A stretch of DNA of 64,000 nt from Micrococcus lacusdianchii (GTDB lineage: Bacteria > Actinomycetota > Actinomycetes > Actinomycetales > Micrococcaceae), in the NCBI RefSeq assembly GCF_023155805.1, contig NZ_JAKNUW010000012.1, forward strand, positions 1 through 64,000, read 5' to 3'. A model generated the notes under the pieces. The model made no database searches. It was not told the origin of the DNA and saw nothing but the letters and a program-made list of their open reading frames with translations. Each line of letters opens with the position of its first letter. Within the stretch, counting starts at the first letter, position 1. The position numbers and the translations under genes are program-made. This document shows positions 22,467-32,062 of this stretch, in pieces.

Positions 22467-25016
22467 TCAGCGCTGGACGGCGCCGTGGCGCTCGGCCGCG
22501 AGCGCGGTGGCGGCGGCGCGGGCCTCGGACGCCTCGTCCGCGGTGAGCGTGCGGTCCGGCGCGCGGAACCGGAGGGTGAACGCGAGGGACTTGTGGCCCT
22601 CCGGCACGCCCGTGCCCTCGTAGACGTCGAACAGGGCGACGTCCTCGAGCAGGTCCCCGGCGCCCTCGGCCAGGGTGGCGCGGACCTCGCCCGCCACCAC
22701 GTCCGAGGCCACCACGAGCGCGACGTCCTGGGTGGAGGCCGGGTAGGTGGACAGCGGGCGGGCCACCACGCGCTCGGCCGAGGCGGCCAGCACGGCGTCG
22801 AGGTCCAGCTCGAAGGCGCCCGTGCGCGCGGGCATGTCCGCGGCCTCGAGCCACGCGGGCAGCAGCTCGCCCGCCACGCCCACCGCGGTGCCGTCCGGCA
22901 GGGACAGCTCCGCGGTGCGGCCCGGGTGGAACGCCTGGTGCGCGCCCTGGGACACGGTCAGTTCCACGCCCACGGCACGGCCCACCGCGAGCGCCGCGGC
23001 GATCGGGTCCTGCCAGTCGAAGGCGCGCGGGGTGAACCCGGCGCCCGGGGCGGCCTCGTGCCCGGCGAACGCGCCGGCCACGTGGCGCGGCTGGTCCGGG
23101 ATGCCGGCCTGCAGGCCGTCGAGGGTCTCGGCCGAGGGCTGCACCCCGATCGGCTCATTGGAGGGCGACCCGAGGGTCTGCCCCGGCAGGAACACGGCGC
23201 CCACCTCGTACAGGGCCACGTCCTTGAAGCCGCGGGAGGCGTTGCGCCGCACGGCCTCCAGCAGGTTCGGCAGCAGCGAGGTCCGCAGCCAGCCGAACTC
23301 GGAGGAAATGGGGTTGGCCAGGCGCACCATCCGCTGGGCCGCGCCCTCGGCCTCCGTGGCGGATCCGAACAGGCGGTTCTGCGCCTCGGACACGAACGGG
23401 TACGTCAGCACCTCGGTGAGACCGCCGCCGGCCAGCACGTCCGCCACGCGGCGGCGCTGGGCCTGGGCGCGGGTCAGTCCGCGCCCGGGCGGAGCGACGG
23501 GCAGGGTGGCGGGGATGCGGTCGAAGCCGTCCAGGCGGGCGACCTCCTCCACGTAGTCCTCGGGCACGCGCAGGTCGTGCCGCCACGAAGGCGCGGTCAC
23601 GCGCAGCACGTTCCCGGCGTCCTCGACCTGCGCGCCGAGCATCTCCAGGAGCTCGACGACGCGCTCGCGCGGGTAGTCCACGCCGATGCGTCGCGACGGG
23701 TACTCCGGGTCCAGCTCGACGACGACGGGCGCGGGCCGCTCGCCGACGTCGGTGACGCCCGCGGCCGGCGTTCCGCCGGCGAGCTCGACGAGGAGCTGCA
23801 CGGCGCGCTCGGCGGCCTCGTCGGCGATCTCCCAGTCCACGCCGCGCTCGTTGCGCTTGGAGGCCTCGGAGGGCAGGCGGTGGCGGCGCCGGGTGCGGGC
23901 GATCGACACCGGGTCGAAGTGCGCGGACTCGATCAGCACGCGCGTGGTGGTCTCGGAGACCTCGGTGGCGGCGCCGCCCATGACGCCGGCCAGCCCGATC
24001 GCGCCGGACTCGTCCGCGATCACGAGGTCCTCGGGGTCGAGGGTGCGCTCCTTGTCGTCCAGGGTGCGCAGGGTCTCCCCCGCGGCGGCGCGGCGCACCG
24101 TGATCCCGCCGGTCAGGCGGTCCGCGTCGTAGAAGTGCAGCGGCTGGCCGAGCTCCCACATCACGTAGTTGGAGACGTCCACGGCCAGGGAGTGCGGACG
24201 GATGCCGGCCAGGCGCAGGCGCGCGGCCATCCACGGCGGCGTGGCCGCGGCCGGGTCCACGCCCTCCACCACGCGTGCCACGAAGCGGTCGCACCCGTCG
24301 GTCCCGTAGATCGGGGCCTCGTCCGCGAGCGTGACGGACGGGCCGGCGTCGTCCGCGGCGGGCGGGGTGACGCCGGCGGCCGGGTCGGTGAACGCGGTGC
24401 CGGTGGCGTGGGAGTACTCCCGGGCCATGCCGCGGATGCTGAACCCGTACGAGCGGTCCGGGGTGACGTTGACCTCGGCAGCCTGCTCGCGCAGCCCGAA
24501 GAGGTCGAACACGTCCGTGCCGACCTCCGCGTCCAGGCCGAGGTCGGAGAGCACGATGATGCCCTCGTGGTCGTCGCCGAGGCCGAGCTCGCGCATCGAG
24601 GCCATCATGCCGGCCGACACGTGGCCGTAGGTCTTGCGCGGGGAGATCCGGAAGTCGCCCGGCAGCACGGCGCCGGGCAGGCACACGACCACCTTGTCCC
24701 CGGCCTCGAAGTTCTGCGCGCCGCACACGATGCCCTGCACGCCGGAGGGCTCCACGCCCTCGCCCGTGAGCGTCTGCTCGGCGCCCTCGGGCACCACGCG
24801 GACCTGGCACCAGTTGATGGTCTTGCCGTTCTTCTGCGGCTCGGGCTCCTTGGACAGCACCTGGCCGACGACGAGCGGGCCCGTGAGCCCGTCCGCGGGA
24901 CGGTGCACGTCCTCCTCTTCGAAGCCGACCGTCACGAGGTCGGCGAGGACGTCCTCGGCGGTGGCGTCGGCCGGGACCTGCGCGAACTCGCGCAGCCAGT
25001 CAAGCGGGATACGCAC
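22467..25016 (-). CDS. pheT: phenylalanyl-tRNA synthetase beta subunit
   Basis: The protein has 849 residues, normal for bacterial PheT. It has an N-terminal OB-fold tRNA-binding domain (about 40-150), the B3/B4 editing domain, B5, a catalytic-like core and a C-terminal ferredoxin-fold anticodon-binding domain (about 755-848, with STYPASTQDVALVV). It acts as (alpha-beta)2 with PheS. The start is GTG at 25016, 7 bases after the pheS stop. Confidence 0.97.
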   Translation of the reverse strand: MRIPLDWLREFAQVPADATAEDVLADLVTVGFEEEDVHRPADGLTGPLVVGQVLSKEPEPQKNGKTINWCQVRVVPEGAEQTLTGEGVEPSGVQGIVCGAQNFEAGDKVVVCLPGAVLPGDFRISPRKTYGHVSAGMMASMRELGLGDDHEGIIVLSDLGLDAEVGTDVFDLFGLREQAAEVNVTPDRSYGFSIRGMAREYSHATGTAFTDPAAGVTPPAADDAGPSVTLADEAPIYGTDGCDRFVARVVEGVDPAAATPPWMAARLRLAGIRPHSLAVDVSNYVMWELGQPLHFYDADRLTGGITVRRAAAGETLRTLDDKERTLDPEDLVIADESGAIGLAGVMGGAATEVSETTTRVLIESAHFDPVSIARTRRRHRLPSEASKRNERGVDWEIADEAAERAVQLLVELAGGTPAAGVTDVGERPAPVVVELDPEYPSRRIGVDYPRERVVELLEMLGAQVEDAGNVLRVTAPSWRHDLRVPEDYVEEVARLDGFDRIPATLPVAPPGRGLTRAQAQRRRVADVLAGGGLTEVLTYPFVSEAQNRLFGSATEAEGAAQRMVRLANPISSEFGWLRTSLLPNLLEAVRRNASRGFKDVALYEVGAVFLPGQTLGSPSNEPIGVQPSAETLDGLQAGIPDQPRHVAGAFAGHEAAPGAGFTPRAFDWQDPIAAALAVGRAVGVELTVSQGAHQAFHPGRTAELSLPDGTAVGVAGELLPAWLEAADMPARTGAFELDLDAVLAASAERVVARPLSTYPASTQDVALVVASDVVAGEVRATLAEGAGDLLEDVALFDVYEGTGVPEGHKSLAFTLRFRAPDRTLTADEASEARAAATALAAERHGAVQR

Positions 25017-25023
25017 GGGAAGA

Positions 25024-26103
<1,080 letters not shown>

Positions 26104-26240
26104 TCAACGACCTTCACGGTGGGGGACGTCGGGCGCCGCCGACACCGGGGCGACGCGCGGCGCGCGCTCACCCGCACGTGCGGCGGCCTGCGGGCCAGTC
26201 TAGTGTCCGGCGTGGACGCCGGATCCGTAGGCTGTGCGGC

Positions 26241-26639
26241 ATGACGGCCCCCTCCTCCGCTCCCCCGCCTCGGCCGTCGGGCGCCGCGGCCGCCGACGGT
26301 CCGCGCGTGCGCGGCGTCGACCTGGACCCGCAGACCCGGTGCGCCCACTGGCACACCGCGCTCGACGTCGTCGCCCTCCGGCTCGCCTGCTGCGAGCACT
26401 ACTGGGCGTGCCGCGACTGCCACGACGCGCTCGCGGGCCACCCCGCGGTCCCCGTGCCGCGGGCGGGTTTCGACACCCCGCACGTGCTGTGCGGCGCCTG
26501 CCGGGCGGAGCTGACCGTGCGCGAGTATCGGACCGCCATGGCCGAGGACCGACCCGCGTGCCCGCGGTGCGGCGCCGGGTTCAACCCCGGATGCTCCCGC
26601 CACGACCACCTGTACTTCGCCCCGGGCGGTGCCCGGTGA
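26241..26639 (+). CDS. CHY zinc finger protein
   Basis: The protein has 132 residues with the ligand series of a CHY zinc finger: C34, H36, H38, C50, C51, H53, C57, C60, H61, two CxxC pairs (C84/C87 and C107/C110), then C118, H121 and H123. The family probably binds three zinc ions; its bacterial role is unknown. A proline-rich tail of 20 residues leads in. The start at 26241 follows a -10 TAGGCT (26228-26233) by 7 bases, so it looks leaderless. The stop overlaps the next gene as GTGA. Confidence 0.85.
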   Translation: MTAPSSAPPPRPSGAAAADGPRVRGVDLDPQTRCAHWHTALDVVALRLACCEHYWACRDCHDALAGHPAVPVPRAGFDTPHVLCGACRAELTVREYRTAMAEDRPACPRCGAGFNPGCSRHDHLYFAPGGAR

Positions 26640-27121
26640 GCGCCCTGGACCGGGCCCGGGGCCTGGGGAACCTGCTGAACCTGTCCACGCCGCTGGGGGT
26701 GGCGGGCGCCGCCGTCGCCGGATGTCCCCTGAGCCCCGGGCCCCACGGGCTGGTGCGGGCCGAGGGCTGGCGGCATGCGTTCCCGGGAGGGGCGGCGTTC
26801 ACGGTCGGCGACGTGGTGTTCACCCGGCCGGGGCTCGAGATGACCGAGCAGCTGTGGCGGCACGAGCGCACGCACGCCGCGCAGTACGCCCTGTGTCTCG
26901 GCGTGCCGTTCCTGCCCCTGTACGGGCTGGCGGCCGCGTGGTCGACGTGGCGCACCGGCGATCCCGCCTCCCGCAACCCCTTCGAGCGGGGGGCCGGGCT
27001 GCTGCGCGGCGGGTACGTCCAGCGGGCCGTGCGCCGGGGCCCCGGGCGGGGTCGCGTGCGCGCCGCCCTCGGGGACCGGCGGGATGCGGCCCGGACCGCC
27101 CGGGGCGGCGGGGCCGCCTGA
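26636..27121 (+). CDS. uncharacterised protein with HExxH motif
   Basis: The protein has 161 residues. I recognise a conserved actinobacterial hypothetical family but no function. It has a hydrophobic N-terminal half, the metallopeptidase-like motif HERTH at 76-80 in a predicted helix, a following hydrophobic stretch (86-102) and a conserved-looking ASRNPFERGAG segment (111-121) that could supply a third metal ligand. The start is GTG at 26636, overlapping the CHY gene stop (GTGA), so both are translated together. It might be a small membrane-associated metalloprotein. The arginine-rich C terminus is low complexity. Confidence 0.7.
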   Translation: MSALDRARGLGNLLNLSTPLGVAGAAVAGCPLSPGPHGLVRAEGWRHAFPGGAAFTVGDVVFTRPGLEMTEQLWRHERTHAAQYALCLGVPFLPLYGLAAAWSTWRTGDPASRNPFERGAGLLRGGYVQRAVRRGPGRGRVRAALGDRRDAARTARGGGAA

Positions 27122-27142
27122 CGGACCCGCCGCCCCCGGGCG

Positions 27143-27790
27143 TCAGTGGAGCGCGCCGCCGGGCACGGCGAGGTCGGGGTCGTCCTCGAGGGCGGCGAGC
27201 GCCGTCTCCGCCACCGCCCGGGCGAGCGCCTCGGCCGGCAGCGACGGCGTCGCGGGGTCCGGCCGGTGCTCCTCGTCCCACGGGACGTGCACGAACCCGG
27301 CGCGGCGAGCGGCGCCGGGGGCGTCCAGGAGCGCGTACATGACGTGATTGCACACGAACGTCCCGGCGGACAGGGACAGCTCGGCCGGCACCCCGGCCGC
27401 GCGCACTCGCGCCAGGGCCCGCTTGACCGGCAGGGTGCCGAGATGGGCGGCGGGCCCGTCCGCGCGCACGGGGAGGTCCACGGGCTGGGCTCCGGCGTTG
27501 TCCGGGATGCGGGCGTCCTGGATGTTGACCGCCACGCGCTCGAGGCGCACCCGCTCGGTCCCGCCCGCGAGCCCGACGGCGACGACCACCTCCGGCCGCG
27601 CCTCCTCGAGGGCCGCGAGCAGGGCCGGCCCGGACCCCGCGAAGGTGCACGGCAGCTCCACGGCGCGGGCGGGAACCCCACGCTGGGCGAGGAGGGCGGC
27701 GGCGTCACGGGCGGCGACGATCGAGGGGTTGTGGGGGTCGCCGCCGAAGGGCTCGAACCCCGTGAGCAGCACGCGGGCGGATGTGGTCAT
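27143..27790 (-). CDS. pcp: pyroglutamyl-peptidase I
   Basis: This cytoplasmic cysteine peptidase (family C15) removes N-terminal pyroglutamate. It has 215 residues, the normal length. The N-terminal LLTGFEPFGG signature, a glutamate near residue 79, catalytic Cys147 in GTFVCNHVMY and a later histidine (FVHVPW, near 168) form the family pattern. The ATG at 27790 follows a -10-like TACCCT (27797-27802) by 6 bases. An SOS-box-like sequence lies 51 bases upstream. Confidence 0.93.
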   Translation of the reverse strand: MTTSARVLLTGFEPFGGDPHNPSIVAARDAAALLAQRGVPARAVELPCTFAGSGPALLAALEEARPEVVVAVGLAGGTERVRLERVAVNIQDARIPDNAGAQPVDLPVRADGPAAHLGTLPVKRALARVRAAGVPAELSLSAGTFVCNHVMYALLDAPGAARRAGFVHVPWDEEHRPDPATPSLPAEALARAVAETALAALEDDPDLAVPGGALH

Positions 27791-27840
27791 GGGGCCAGGG
27801 TAGGCGCGGTGACACGGTGGCCGCGGGGATTGCCGGCCGT

Positions 27841-27856
27841 TCGAACACCTGTTCTA
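27841..27856. promoter_or_regulatory. candidate LexA (SOS) box
   Basis: TCGAACACCTGTTCTA matches the actinobacterial LexA consensus TCGAAC-N4-GTTCGA at 11 of 12 specified positions. It lies in the 190-base spacer between pcp and the 3' end of mutT, 51 bases upstream of the pcp start. No convincing plus-strand gene follows it. Function is unproven. Confidence 0.45.
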
Positions 27857-27980
27857 ATGGAGCCCTGCGATGGGAAGCGCAGAACCCGCGGCCGGGGGCG
27901 GAGCCGTGTGGGCGGGGTCCGGCACGCCGGCCGGACCACCCGCCCGTCGCCGCCCCCGGCCCCGCGGGACACCGGACCGC

Positions 27981-28448
27981 TCAGAGTCCGGTGCGCCCCG
28001 TCGCCACGAGGGCCAGGAGGGCATCGACGATCGGCCGGTCGGCCGGGATCCACCGCAGGGCATGCAGGTCCTCGCGCACGAGCGCCGTCCAGGCCAGCAG
28101 GTCGTGGTCCTGGAGCGGGCGCGGATCGGCGTCCGGAGCCACCAGCGCCCCGAAGAACACGCGCATCCGGGCGCCGTTGGCGAGCACCCACCCCTCCGGG
28201 TCCGCGGCGGCCACCTCGGCGCCCAGGCGCACCGCCACGCCCAGCTCCTCACGCACCTCGCGGACCAGCGCGTCCCGCGGCTCCTCCCCCGGCTCCACCT
28301 TCCCCCCGGGGAACTCCCACAGCCCCGCGAGGGCCGCGGGGGCGGACCGTCGCGCCGCGAGCAGCGACGTCGGCCCGGCCGGGGCGTCCAGGAGGGCCAC
28401 CCCGACCACGGAGCGGGGGGCACGGAGGGCCGGTGTGTCGGAGCTCAT
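27981..28448 (-). CDS. MutT-like Nudix hydrolase (probable 8-oxo-dGTP diphosphatase)
   Basis: The protein has 155 residues. A complete Nudix box spans residues 49-71 (G49, E55, R63-E64, E67-E68, G70). The preceding GLWEFPGGK is typical of MutT proteins that sanitise 8-oxo-dGTP, but substrate range cannot be settled by eye. The ATG at 28448 is 6 bases from a -10 TAGGCT (28455-28460). It is divergent from the MFS gene; the two -10 elements lie back to back. Confidence 0.88.
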   Translation of the reverse strand: MSSDTPALRAPRSVVGVALLDAPAGPTSLLAARRSAPAALAGLWEFPGGKVEPGEEPRDALVREVREELGVAVRLGAEVAAADPEGWVLANGARMRVFFGALVAPDADPRPLQDHDLLAWTALVREDLHALRWIPADRPIVDALLALVATGRTGL

Positions 28449-28454
28449 GCCGCC

Positions 28455-28499
28455 AGCCTAGTCAGGGGCGCAGGGCAGACCCACCGCGCTCCGTAGGCT
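28455..28499. promoter_or_regulatory. divergent leaderless promoters for mutT-like and MFS genes
   Basis: The minus strand has TAGGCT at 28455-28460, 6 bases before the mutT-like ATG. The plus strand has TAGGCT at 28494-28499, 6 bases before the MFS GTG. The hexamers are identical and symmetrically placed. The -35 regions necessarily overlap. Confidence 0.6.
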
Positions 28500-28505
28500 G
28501 GGTCG

Positions 28506-29732
28506 GTGTCCCCGCCGAGCCCCCTCCGTGACCCCCGCCCCCTGCCCGCCTCCCCCTCCGGCGCCGCCTTGCTGACCGACGGTCGGGGCACGCGCCTGCT
28601 GCCGGCCATCCTCGCGCTGGCGCTGGGCAGCTTCGCGATCGGGACCACCGAGTTCGCCATCATGGGCCTGCTGCCCGAGGCCGTGGCCGAGCTCGGCGTC
28701 GACCTCCAGGCCGGCGGTGTCCTCATCTCCATGTACGCGCTCGGCGTGGTGGTCGGCGCCCCCGTGCTGGCCGCGGGCCTGGCCCGCGTGGACCGCCGCA
28801 CGTCCAGCATCGTGCTGATGGCGCTGTTCCTCGTGGGGCACGCCGGCTCCCTGATGGCCCCGACACTGGGCACGATGATGGCCGCCCGGTTCGTCTCCGG
28901 ACTGCCCCACGGGGCGTACTTCTCCGCTGCCGCCCTCGCGGCCGCCCACCTGGCCGGCCCCGCCCGCCGGGGCCAGGCGGTCGCCTGGGTGATGGCCGGC
29001 CTGTCCGTGGCCAACGTGCTCGGCGTCCCCGCGGCCACCGCCCTGGGCCAGGCCGCCGGCTGGCGCTGGATGTTCGTGATCGTCGCCGGCTGCGCCCTGG
29101 CGTGCATCGTGGCCACCGTGCTGCTCGTGCCCCGGGTGCCCGCGCCGGAGGGGGCCTCGGTGGCCCGCGAGCTGCGCGGCCTGGCCTCGGGCCGCCTGTG
29201 GGCCACCGTGTCGATCGGGGTGATCGGCTTCGCCGGCATGTTCGCCCTCTACACCTACATCGCCCCGCTGCTGACGGACGTGGCCGGACTCGAGGCCCGC
29301 TGGGTGCCCGCCGTGCTGGCCCTCTACGGGACGGGCATGGTGATCGGCACGCTGGTGGGCGGCGCACTCACGGACCGGGACCCCGTGGCCACGCTGCGCC
29401 TGAGCTTCGCCGTCAGCGCCGCAGGGCTCCTGGGCGTCGGTCTCACCGCACCGTGGTGGCCCGCCCTGCTGGCCTGCATGCTGGTGGTGGCGCTCGCTGG
29501 ATCGGGGATCGCCCCCGCCCTCCAGGTCCTGCTGGTGGACGCCGCGCCCGGCGCGCCCCAGCTCGCCGGCGCGCTCAACCACTCGGCCCTCAACATGGCC
29601 AATGCCATGGGCGCCTGGGTCGGCGCGGCGGCCATCGGGGCAGGCGCCTCCCTGCAGGCGCCCCCCCTGCTCGGCGCCGGGATCGCCGGCCTCGGCGTCC
29701 TGCTGTCCATCCTGCTCCTCCGCCGCGCATGA
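28506..29732 (+). CDS. MFS transporter, DHA1 drug/sugar efflux type
   Basis: The protein has 408 residues with twelve predicted membrane helices. The start of helix 1 carries GTTEFAIMGLLPE, the hallmark of the AraJ/Cmx/SotB group of proton-driven exporters of drugs or sugars. Helix 4-5 motifs (GLPHGAYFS, RGQAVAWVMAGLSVANVLGVP) fit the same group. The GTG start at 28506 is probably leaderless. The substrate is unknown; chloramphenicol or arabinose exporters are the closest named relatives in pattern. Confidence 0.9.
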   Translation: MSPPSPLRDPRPLPASPSGAALLTDGRGTRLLPAILALALGSFAIGTTEFAIMGLLPEAVAELGVDLQAGGVLISMYALGVVVGAPVLAAGLARVDRRTSSIVLMALFLVGHAGSLMAPTLGTMMAARFVSGLPHGAYFSAAALAAAHLAGPARRGQAVAWVMAGLSVANVLGVPAATALGQAAGWRWMFVIVAGCALACIVATVLLVPRVPAPEGASVARELRGLASGRLWATVSIGVIGFAGMFALYTYIAPLLTDVAGLEARWVPAVLALYGTGMVIGTLVGGALTDRDPVATLRLSFAVSAAGLLGVGLTAPWWPALLACMLVVALAGSGIAPALQVLLVDAAPGAPQLAGALNHSALNMANAMGAWVGAAAIGAGASLQAPPLLGAGIAGLGVLLSILLLRRA

Positions 29733-29755
29733 CTGACGTCACCCGTGGAAACCCC

Positions 29756-29785
29756 TTGCAAGGCCTCACGTCGTCCCGGTAAGTT
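29756..29785 (+). promoter_or_regulatory. promoter of the GlsB-type gene
   Basis: -35 TTGCAA (29756-29761), an 18-base spacer and -10 TAAGTT (29780-29785), 40 bases before the ATG. A ribosome binding site (AAAGGAA) follows. Confidence 0.5.
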
Positions 29786-29824
29786 CAGGGCACGACCCTG
29801 TCATCACTCGAAAGGAACACCACC

Positions 29825-30097
29825 ATGGGCTTCATCGGTTGGATCATCCTCGGCCTCATCGCCGGTGCCATCGCTCGCGCCATTCTCCCGGGCGACCAGG
29901 GCTCCGGCTGGCTCGGCGCCCTCGTCACCGGCATCCTCGGCGCCCTGCTGGGCGGCTGGCTCGCCTCCGCCCTCCTGGACATCAACGTGAACGAGCAGTT
30001 CTTCGACCTCGGCACCTGGATCTCCGCGATCATCGGCGGCGTCATCGTGGCCTTCATCTGGCAGGCCATCGCCGGCCGCCGCGGCACCCGCGTCTGA
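29825..30097 (+). CDS. GlsB/YeaQ/YmgE-family small membrane protein
   Basis: The protein has 90 residues with three hydrophobic segments: IGWIILGLIAGAIARAIL (4-21), a glycine-zipper-rich second helix (about 29-50) and a third (about 65-82). This is the transglycosylase-associated-protein family, often linked to envelope or general stress, with no proven biochemical activity. It is monocistronic, with its own promoter and a strong terminator just after. Confidence 0.9.
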   Translation: MGFIGWIILGLIAGAIARAILPGDQGSGWLGALVTGILGALLGGWLASALLDINVNEQFFDLGTWISAIIGGVIVAFIWQAIAGRRGTRV

Positions 30098-30136
30098 TCG
30101 GCGACCGGCTCCTCTTAAGGAGCCGACCGCACCGAG

Positions 30137-30175
30137 AGGGGCGGGACATCGGTTCATCCGATGTCCCGCCCCTTT
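30137..30175. terminator. strong bidirectional terminator
   Basis: A 17-base perfect stem (AGGGGCGGGACATCGG / CCGATGTCCCGCCCCTTT) has a 5-base loop and ends in TTTC on the plus strand. It ends the GlsB-type gene and, read the other way, the rRNA methyltransferase gene. Confidence 0.92.
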
Positions 30176-30219
30176 CGCATGTCCCGCCGTCGGACGCGGG
30201 GGGCGCCCCCGCCGCGGGG

Positions 30220-31125
30220 TCACCCGCGCCGCGGGGCGGCCATGGCCGACGCGTAGAGGCACACCGTGGCCGCCGTGGCCACGTTGAGGGACTCCGCCGC
30301 ACCGTACAGGGGCACGGCCACCCGCCGGTCGGCCAGGGCGAGCTCCGCGTCGTCCAGGCCCTGGGCCTCGTTGCCGAAGAGCCAGGTGGTGGGTGCGCCG
30401 ACGACGTCCCCCGCCAGTCGGTCGAGGCGGTCCGTCCCGTAGCCGTCCGCCGCCCAGACCTGCAGCCCCGCGGATCGCGCGTCGTCCGCGGTGCGGCCGA
30501 CCTCCGCCCCGGTCAGCACGGGCAGGTGGAACAGGGACCCCGCCGTGGATCGCACCGCCTTCGGCCCGAACGGGTCGGCCGACCCCGCCGTGAGCACCAC
30601 GACGTCGGCGCCGGCAGCGTCCGCCGCGCGCAGGACGGTCCCCGCGTTGCCGGGGTCCTGGACACGGCAGAGGACCGCGGCCAGCCGGACGTCCCGCCAG
30701 AGCTCCTCGGCCGGCACCGGCTCGGGGATCCGCGCCACCGCCACGATCCCCTGGGCCGTCACCGCGTCCGTCATGGCCGTCAGCACCTCGTCCGCGGCCT
30801 CGCGGACAAGGAGCCGGTCCTCTCCCTCGAGGTCGTGGGCCCGGGCCACGAGATCCCCCAGCTCCGGGTCCCGCCGAGCCAGGTCGGGGGACACGAACAC
30901 CTGCGTCAGGACACGCCCACGACGCCACTGCCGCCGGGCCCGCTCCGGCCCCTCCCCCAGATGGGCGCGGAGGGCCTCGCGGCAGCCCTGCGGGCCCTCG
31001 ACGAGGAAGGTCTCGGACCGACGCCGGGCCGTCCGGCCCGCCAGCGCGGCGACGGCGCGCACGCGCTCGGCGCGGGGGTTGTCCATGACGTCGGACGGTG
31101 TGAACGGACGGGTGTCGCGGGGCAT
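30220..31125 (-). CDS. SpoU/TrmH-family RNA 2'-O-methyltransferase
   Basis: The protein has 301 residues. An N-terminal L30e-like substrate-binding domain (FLVEGPQGCREAL, about 35-95) precedes the SPOUT methyltransferase domain (about 130-295). Its three motifs are DPGNAGTVLRAADAAG, WLFGNEAQGL and VPLYGAAESLNVATAA, the last forming the trefoil knot that binds S-adenosylmethionine. Proteins of this shape modify 23S rRNA (TsnR/RlmB-like); the position 3' of rplT-rpmI-infC fits a ribosomal role. GGAGG lies 6 bases before the ATG at 31125. Confidence 0.9.
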   Translation of the reverse strand: MPRDTRPFTPSDVMDNPRAERVRAVAALAGRTARRRSETFLVEGPQGCREALRAHLGEGPERARRQWRRGRVLTQVFVSPDLARRDPELGDLVARAHDLEGEDRLLVREAADEVLTAMTDAVTAQGIVAVARIPEPVPAEELWRDVRLAAVLCRVQDPGNAGTVLRAADAAGADVVVLTAGSADPFGPKAVRSTAGSLFHLPVLTGAEVGRTADDARSAGLQVWAADGYGTDRLDRLAGDVVGAPTTWLFGNEAQGLDDAELALADRRVAVPLYGAAESLNVATAATVCLYASAMAAPRRG

Positions 31126-31206
31126 GGCGGTCCTCCAGGGTCGGGGGCGACGAGGTGGGGCGGCGGAGGCCCGGTGACGCGGCGGCGTCGCCACGGGCAC
31201 GACGAA

Positions 31207-31232
31207 GGGGCGGGCCCGTACGGGCCCGCCCC
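31207..31232 (-). terminator. terminator after rplT
   Basis: GGGGCGGGCCCGTACGGGCCCGCCCC is a perfect 26-base palindrome 36 bases beyond the rplT stop and 80 bases before the methyltransferase start. It ends the infC-rpmI-rplT transcript. Confidence 0.85.
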
Positions 31233-31267
31233 CTGCGGTCACGGCGCGCTCACGCGCGGCCGGTGGC

Positions 31268-31654
31268 TCAGCGCGAGGCGGCCGGGGCGTTGACGTCCGC
31301 CGGCAGCGCCGTGCGGGCGGTCTCGACGAGTGCCGTGAAGGTGGCGGCGTCGGAGACGGCGATCTCGGCCAGCATGCGGCGGTCCACCTCGACGCCCGCC
31401 AGCTTCAGGCCCTGCATGAAGCGGTTATACGTCATGCCGTTGGCGCGGGCGGCCGCGTTGATGCGGGTGATCCACAGGCGACGGAAGTCACCCTTGCGCT
31501 TGTGACGGTGCTGGTAGTTGTAGACGAACGAGTGGAGCAGCTGCTCCTTCGCCTTGCGGTACAGGCGCGAGCGCTGACCGCGGTAGCCCGAGGCGCGGTC
31601 CAGGATCGTCCGGCGCTTCTTGTGGGCGTTGACCGCCCGCTTCACACGTGCCAC
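31268..31654 (-). CDS. rplT: ribosomal protein L20
   Basis: The protein has 128 residues. It begins [14 protein letters not shown] and contains the L20 signature region [19 protein letters not shown]. It is an early-assembly protein of the 50S subunit. The start is GTG at 31654, with GGAGA 6 bases upstream. It is the last gene of infC-rpmI-rplT, the universal order. The C-terminal ten residues (NAPAASR) are a short extension. Confidence 0.98.
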   Translation of the reverse strand: MARVKRAVNAHKKRRTILDRASGYRGQRSRLYRKAKEQLLHSFVYNYQHRHKRKGDFRRLWITRINAAARANGMTYNRFMQGLKLAGVEVDRRMLAEIAVSDAATFTALVETARTALPADVNAPAASR

Positions 31655-31744
31655 GTGTGTTCTCCAATCTGTGAGGTCCCCGGCGGCGCTGCACACGGCC
31701 GCGGCGGGAGGAAGGTCGGGACCGGCCCTGCGGGCCGGACGGGA

Positions 31745-31939
31745 TCAGATGCCGAGCATCCGCTTGATCGTCTTGATGCTGCCCTTGGAGACGGCCTTGT
31801 CCCCGGCCAGACGACGCGTCAGGCGAGAGGACTTGTGCTCCAGGTAGTGGCGACGGTTGGCCTGCTGGCGCATGATCTTGCCGGAGCCGGTCACGCGGAA
31901 GCGCTTCTTGGCGCCGCTGTGGGTCTTCATCTTCGGCAT
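31745..31939 (-). CDS. rpmI: ribosomal protein L35
   Basis: The protein has 64 residues, starts [14 protein letters not shown] and ends KRMLGI, typical of L35. AAGGAG precedes the ATG. It lies between infC and rplT. Confidence 0.98.
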   Translation of the reverse strand: MPKMKTHSGAKKRFRVTGSGKIMRQQANRRHYLEHKSSRLTRRLAGDKAVSKGSIKTIKRMLGI

Positions 31940-32062
31940 GGCAGCCGTTCTCCTTCGTGGTCAGCTGCCCGCGCCCGTCGGACGCAGGTCAGTGCTGTTC
32001 GCGCCCGCCCCGTGCGGGGCGAGCCGGTCTGGGACCCGACGCGCGGTGCGCGCCGGGGTGGT

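Noticed and set aside
27857-28531. A plus-strand gene starting right after the SOS-like box
   Set aside because: The open frames there lie antisense to the MutT-like gene and are arginine/proline-rich without domains.
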